From a virus, in the IMG/VR virus record IMGVR_UViG_3300025072_000045, positions 1 to 24,580 of that record: 24,580 nt of DNA; one strand, 5' to 3'. Below, piece by piece: positions 21,342 to 24,580 of this stretch. The notes beneath the pieces are model-generated. The model was given only the letters and a program-made list of their open reading frames with translations, ran no database searches and was not told where the DNA came from. Position 1 is the stretch's first letter. Each line of letters starts with the position of its first letter. Both the position numbers and the translations under genes were made by a program.

Positions 21342-22313
21342 ATGAAGCGCAAGAAAAGATTACTGATCATTGATCAGTTAAACCTGTTTTTTAGAAATTA
21401 TATTGTTAACCCCAGCCTCTCTCTCAACGGACAACCCATCGGTGGTTTACGGGGGTGCTTTCAAAGCATTCAAAAAATCGTCAGGGAATCCAAACCTGAT
21501 TTGATTGTAATCTGTTGGGACGGCGAAGGCGGCTCTAAAAAAAGAAAATTGCTAAAGAAGGATTATAAAGAAGGGCGAAAACCAATTCGGCTCAATCGAT
21601 CCGTCAAATCTTTAACAGAGCACCAAGAAATAGAAAATAAAATTTGGCAGCAGACAAGACTAATTGAGTATTTTAATTATACTCCTATGATGCAATTTAT
21701 GTTTCCTGGTACAGAAGCTGATGATATTATTGCATATATTTCTCAAGCTAAAGAATATGTAGACTGGGAAAAACTTATTGTTTCAAGTGACAAAGATTTT
21801 TTTCAACTACTTGAAAATAATACAGTACTATATAGGCCAGTCCAGCGCGAGGTATTGAATGAAAATTCTATTTTAGAGAAATTCAATATCCATCCTACCA
21901 ATTTTGCCATGGCAAGAGCCCTGGTCGGAGATAAGTCGGATAATATTGAGGGCATTTCTGGCGTTGGCCTGAAAACTGTTGCAAAAAGATTTCCATTTTT
22001 TGCAAATAAGAAGTCTGTAACTTATGATGATATTCTGAAATATTGTCATGAAATGGTTGAAGAGAGTTCGGTAAAAGTATACCAATCTGTACTTGAAAAC
22101 GAAAATATTTTGAAAAGAAATTACCAAATGATGCAACTTTATGCTCCAATTCTTTCAATAAAAGACAAGAAGATTATCCGAGAAACTATCAAGGATCCAG
22201 ACTTGTCCTTCAACAGAACAGAACTAATAAAGATGATGCTGAAAGACGGTTTTGGTGAAATTAATTTTATTGAATTGTTCCAGCATTTCAATAAAATTTG
22301 CCTGGACAGCTAG
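21342..22313 (+). CDS. 5'-3' exonuclease / flap nuclease, T4 RNase H type
   Basis: The product has 323 residues (T4 RNase H 305). It removes RNA primers and flaps during lagging-strand synthesis. Metal-binding acidic residues are in place: D11 (IIDQLN), D60 (CWDGEGG), GTEADD (123-128), SSDKDF (148-153) and GDKSDN (196-201). The last is followed by the helix-turn-helix ISGVGLKTVAKRF (205-217) that binds DNA in the PIN/FEN nucleases. RKLLKKDYKEGRKP (68-81) is the basic arch region. AGAGGA precedes the ATG. Because the polymerase here has neither exonuclease nor 5' nuclease domain, this separate gene would supply the 5' nuclease activity; the 3' proofreading activity is not in the window. Confidence 0.9.
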   Translation: MKRKKRLLIIDQLNLFFRNYIVNPSLSLNGQPIGGLRGCFQSIQKIVRESKPDLIVICWDGEGGSKKRKLLKKDYKEGRKPIRLNRSVKSLTEHQEIENKIWQQTRLIEYFNYTPMMQFMFPGTEADDIIAYISQAKEYVDWEKLIVSSDKDFFQLLENNTVLYRPVQREVLNENSILEKFNIHPTNFAMARALVGDKSDNIEGISGVGLKTVAKRFPFFANKKSVTYDDILKYCHEMVEESSVKVYQSVLENENILKRNYQMMQLYAPILSIKDKKIIRETIKDPDLSFNRTELIKMMLKDGFGEINFIELFQHFNKICLDS

Positions 22314-22350
22314 GTAAAAGTTCCTAAACTTATAGTAACAGGGTTGATGC

Positions 22351-23745
22351 ATGATTAAAAACGATAAAATTAGTTTTTCCAAATATGGTAAACAGTTCCA
22401 GGAATCCCTAGCTCAACTGGTTCTGCAAGATCGTCCGTTTGCGGACCAGCTTGAGGAAGTATTAAACACAAATTTTTTTGAATTACAATACTTACGAGTT
22501 TTTATTTCAAAGATTTTTAGCTATAGAAGGAAGTACGGAGTTCACCCAACTGATAAGATCATTGCCCCAATTTTAAGGACCGAGCTTGATAACGAGAGTG
22601 AGGCGACACAAAAGCAAGTAAGGGATTACTTTGCTCGCGTTCTAATTAAAAATGTTCAAGATGAACAGTACATCAAAGAAACTTCATTGGATTTTTGTAA
22701 GAAGCAAAAACTCAAAGAAGCTTTGATGCAATCTGTGGACCTTATCCAAAATTCGTCTTATGATGAGGTTAAGAGAATTATCGACGAGGCTTTGAAGCTG
22801 GGAACAGATAATAATTTTGGACACAACCTAGTTAAAGATTTCGAGTTAAGATATGAATTGAAAGCGCGCAGCCCCATTACCACTGGCTGGGATAAGATAG
22901 ATAAGCTTACAAAAAATGGCCTGGGTACCGGTGAACTAGGGGTTGTTGTTGCTCCGACAGGAGCAGGCAAATCAATGGCCTTGGTGCATCTTGGATCACA
23001 AGCAATAAAAGCTAATAAAAATGTGGTGCATTATACACTAGAGTTGTCGGAAGAGATGACTGGCCAACGCTATGATAGCTGCATTAGTGAAATCCCACTA
23101 TCCTCTCTATTTCATAGAAAGCAAGATATTTTAGAGGTGATTACAGATTTGAAAGGGTCTTTAATCATCAAAGAGTACCCGACAAAGACCGCCACTCCAA
23201 ATACTTTACGCGCTCATTTAGAAAAATTAAAAAAAAGAAATCATAAAATCGATATGATTATAGTAGATTACGGTGATTTGCTCAAACCAAGCACACATTT
23301 TAAAGAGAAAAGGAACGAACTGGAGTCTATTTATGAGCAGTTAAGGGCAGTTGCTCAAGAATATCGCTGCCCAGTCTGGACAGCATCTCAGACCAATCGG
23401 TCAGGGTTAAATGCCGAGGTTATAACAATGGAATCAATTTCTGAAGCTTTTAATAAATGTTTTGTTGCAGATTTTATTTTTTCTATCTCTCGAACGATTA
23501 GAGACAAAAATGCCAACACAGCCAGAATGTTTGTTGCAAAAAACAGAAATGGCCCAGATGGGCTTGTGTTCCCGATGTTCATGGATACAAGTAATGTACA
23601 ATTAAGGGTGCTGACTCCTGTTGATAGGCCACAACAGAGTGGCTTCACAACAGATGCCACACCTCAAGAATTAGCTAAAACATTAAAAGAAAAATATAAA
23701 GATTTTCGCAAGTCAAGAAAGGAGTCAACGAATGGAGCTACCTAG
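22351..23745 (+). CDS. Replicative DNA helicase, DnaB / T4 gp41 type
   Basis: The product has 464 residues (T4 gp41 475), a hexameric 5'-3' helicase that opens the fork. The N-terminal domain (about 1-150) is helical. The RecA-like core has TTGWDKIDKL (177-186), Walker A APTGAGKS (201-208), TLELSEE (229-235, E231 as catalytic glutamate), Walker B MIIVDYGDLL (302-311) and a TASQTNRSG sensor segment. MFVAKNRNGPDGLVF follows, with the arginine finger-type region KNRNG. CAGGG precedes the ATG. An ATG at 22347 opens only three codons. Its stop overlaps the next gene by 14 bases. A loader or primase is not seen in this window. Confidence 0.92.
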   Translation: MIKNDKISFSKYGKQFQESLAQLVLQDRPFADQLEEVLNTNFFELQYLRVFISKIFSYRRKYGVHPTDKIIAPILRTELDNESEATQKQVRDYFARVLIKNVQDEQYIKETSLDFCKKQKLKEALMQSVDLIQNSSYDEVKRIIDEALKLGTDNNFGHNLVKDFELRYELKARSPITTGWDKIDKLTKNGLGTGELGVVVAPTGAGKSMALVHLGSQAIKANKNVVHYTLELSEEMTGQRYDSCISEIPLSSLFHRKQDILEVITDLKGSLIIKEYPTKTATPNTLRAHLEKLKKRNHKIDMIIVDYGDLLKPSTHFKEKRNELESIYEQLRAVAQEYRCPVWTASQTNRSGLNAEVITMESISEAFNKCFVADFIFSISRTIRDKNANTARMFVAKNRNGPDGLVFPMFMDTSNVQLRVLTPVDRPQQSGFTTDATPQELAKTLKEKYKDFRKSRKESTNGAT

Positions 23746-24580
23746 TAAGATTTTATCTGATATAACTATACACATGAAATACGCACGTTACTTACCCGAG
23801 AAAGAAAGAAGAGAAACATGGGAAGAAGTCGTTACTAGAAATAAAAAGATGCACATTAGAAAATATCCCTCCTTAAGAGAGGATATTGAGCATGCTTATA
23901 AATTTGTTTATGAAAAAGAAGTATTACCATCAATGCGATCAATGCAGTTCGGAGGAAAGCCAATTGAAGTGGCTCCTAACAGGATTTACAACTGCGCTTA
24001 TATGCCTATCGATCACCCTGATTCTTTTAACGAGTGCATGTTTCTCCTTCTTGGGGGAACTGGTGTGGGATATTCAGTACAAAAGCACCATATTGAAAAA
24101 CTTCCCGAAATTCAGGGCCCTAGCACGAAAAGAACTCGTCGTTTTCTTATAGGTGATTCTATTGAGGGCTGGGCGGACGCAATTAAAGTATTGATGAATT
24201 CCTATTTTGAAGGAAGATCTAAGGTTCGTTTTGATTTTAGTGACATCCGTCCGAAGGGCGCGACACTAATTACTTCAGGTGGGAAGGCTCCCGGCCCGCA
24301 ACCACTTAAAGAATGCCTATTGAAAATTAAAGGAATTTTAGATGAGAAAGAGCTTGGCGATCAGCTTGAATCAATCGAAGTACATGATATCATTTGTCAT
24401 ATTGCTGACGCTGTTCTTGCCGGGGGCATTCGCCGCGCTGCTCTTATTTCATTGTTCTCGGCAGATGATGAGGAAATGCTTGCGGCTAAGACAGGAAACT
24501 GGTGGGAAACAAACCCACAAAGAGGAAGAGCTAACAATTCTGTAGTTTTGTTACGCCATCGTATAACTCATGATTATTTC
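23732..24580 (+). CDS. Class II (B12-dependent) ribonucleotide reductase, 5' part
   Basis: The frame stays open to the last base, so only the first 283 residues are seen. It reduces ribonucleotides to deoxyribonucleotides using adenosylcobalamin. Family features are LPSMRSMQFGG (65-75), IYNCAYMPID (85-94, with C88 placed like the first redox cysteine), FNECMFLLLGGTGVGYSVQ (99-117), GDSIEGWADAI (141-151), VRFDFSDIRPKGATL, IADAVLAGGIRRAALISLFS (224-243) and TGNWWETNPQRGRANNS (254-270). These match the monomeric adenosylcobalamin-dependent type (NrdJ) better than the class I NrdA of T4. The catalytic thiyl cysteine and C-terminal cysteines lie beyond the window. AAAGGAG precedes the ATG at 23732, which overlaps the helicase stop by 14 bases. 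Confidence 0.9.
   Translation, partial: MELPSKILSDITIHMKYARYLPEKERRETWEEVVTRNKKMHIRKYPSLREDIEHAYKFVYEKEVLPSMRSMQFGGKPIEVAPNRIYNCAYMPIDHPDSFNECMFLLLGGTGVGYSVQKHHIEKLPEIQGPSTKRTRRFLIGDSIEGWADAIKVLMNSYFEGRSKVRFDFSDIRPKGATLITSGGKAPGPQPLKECLLKIKGILDEKELGDQLESIEVHDIICHIADAVLAGGIRRAALISLFSADDEEMLAAKTGNWWETNPQRGRANNSVVLLRHRITHDYF

Noticed and set aside
23886-24545. Two + strand frames of 88 and 67 codons near the right end
   Set aside because: Both are out of frame inside the class II reductase gene, which is open to the window's end and rich in family motifs.
1-24580. tRNA genes, CRISPR arrays, transposons or attachment sites
   Set aside because: Gaps are all under about 100 bases; none shows cloverleaf, repeat-spacer, terminal inverted repeat or integrase signals.

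Overview
This window looks like part of the genome of a tailed, contractile-tail bacteriophage (myovirus) distantly related to T4. All genes lie on the + strand, tightly packed with short gaps or small overlaps. The longest gap is about 97 bases, and I see no tRNA, rRNA, insertion sequence, CRISPR array or integration gene. The DNA is AT-rich overall, with GC-richer patches inside some virion genes. The host cannot be read from the sequence.

Bases 1-16439 form a virion module. It starts with the 3' end of a beta-rich surface or fibre-like protein, followed by a Lys/Ala-rich histone-H1-like protein. Next come neck proteins resembling T4 gp13, gp14 and gp15, an unusually long tail sheath (gp18 family, 977 aa) and the tail tube (gp19 family). 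A gp26-type baseplate protein with two CxxC pairs follows, then a 52-aa partner gene and an intrinsic terminator. The module continues with a tape-measure-like protein, a possible gp48/gp54-like tube-end protein, a gp53/LysM-like baseplate protein, a 964-aa probable baseplate hub protein and a 462-aa protein of unknown function. T4's terminase genes (16/17), which sit between gp15 and gp18 in T4, are absent here.

Bases 16447-24580 form a replication and nucleotide-metabolism module. It has a short family-A DNA polymerase without an exonuclease domain and, overlapping it by 4 bases, a protein that reads as a divergent FtsZ/tubulin-like protein. A sigma70-like promoter then leads to a gp32-like single-strand binding protein (without zinc-finger cysteines) and a UvsX/RecA recombinase. 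After these come a deoxycytidylate-deaminase-like enzyme, a small unknown protein, a T4 RNase H-type 5'-3' nuclease, a DnaB/gp41-type helicase and the 5' part of a class II (B12-dependent) ribonucleotide reductase that runs off the window.

Together these genes would copy and recombine the phage DNA (polymerase, helicase, SSB, UvsX, flap nuclease), supply nucleotides (deaminase, reductase), and build the neck and contractile tail. The most unusual items are the FtsZ/tubulin-like gene coupled to the polymerase, the minimal polymerase with an HDS motif C, a U7 run at the gp26 / 52-aa gene junction where a +1 slip would fuse the two proteins, and two families of recurrent intergenic motifs that may be promoters.
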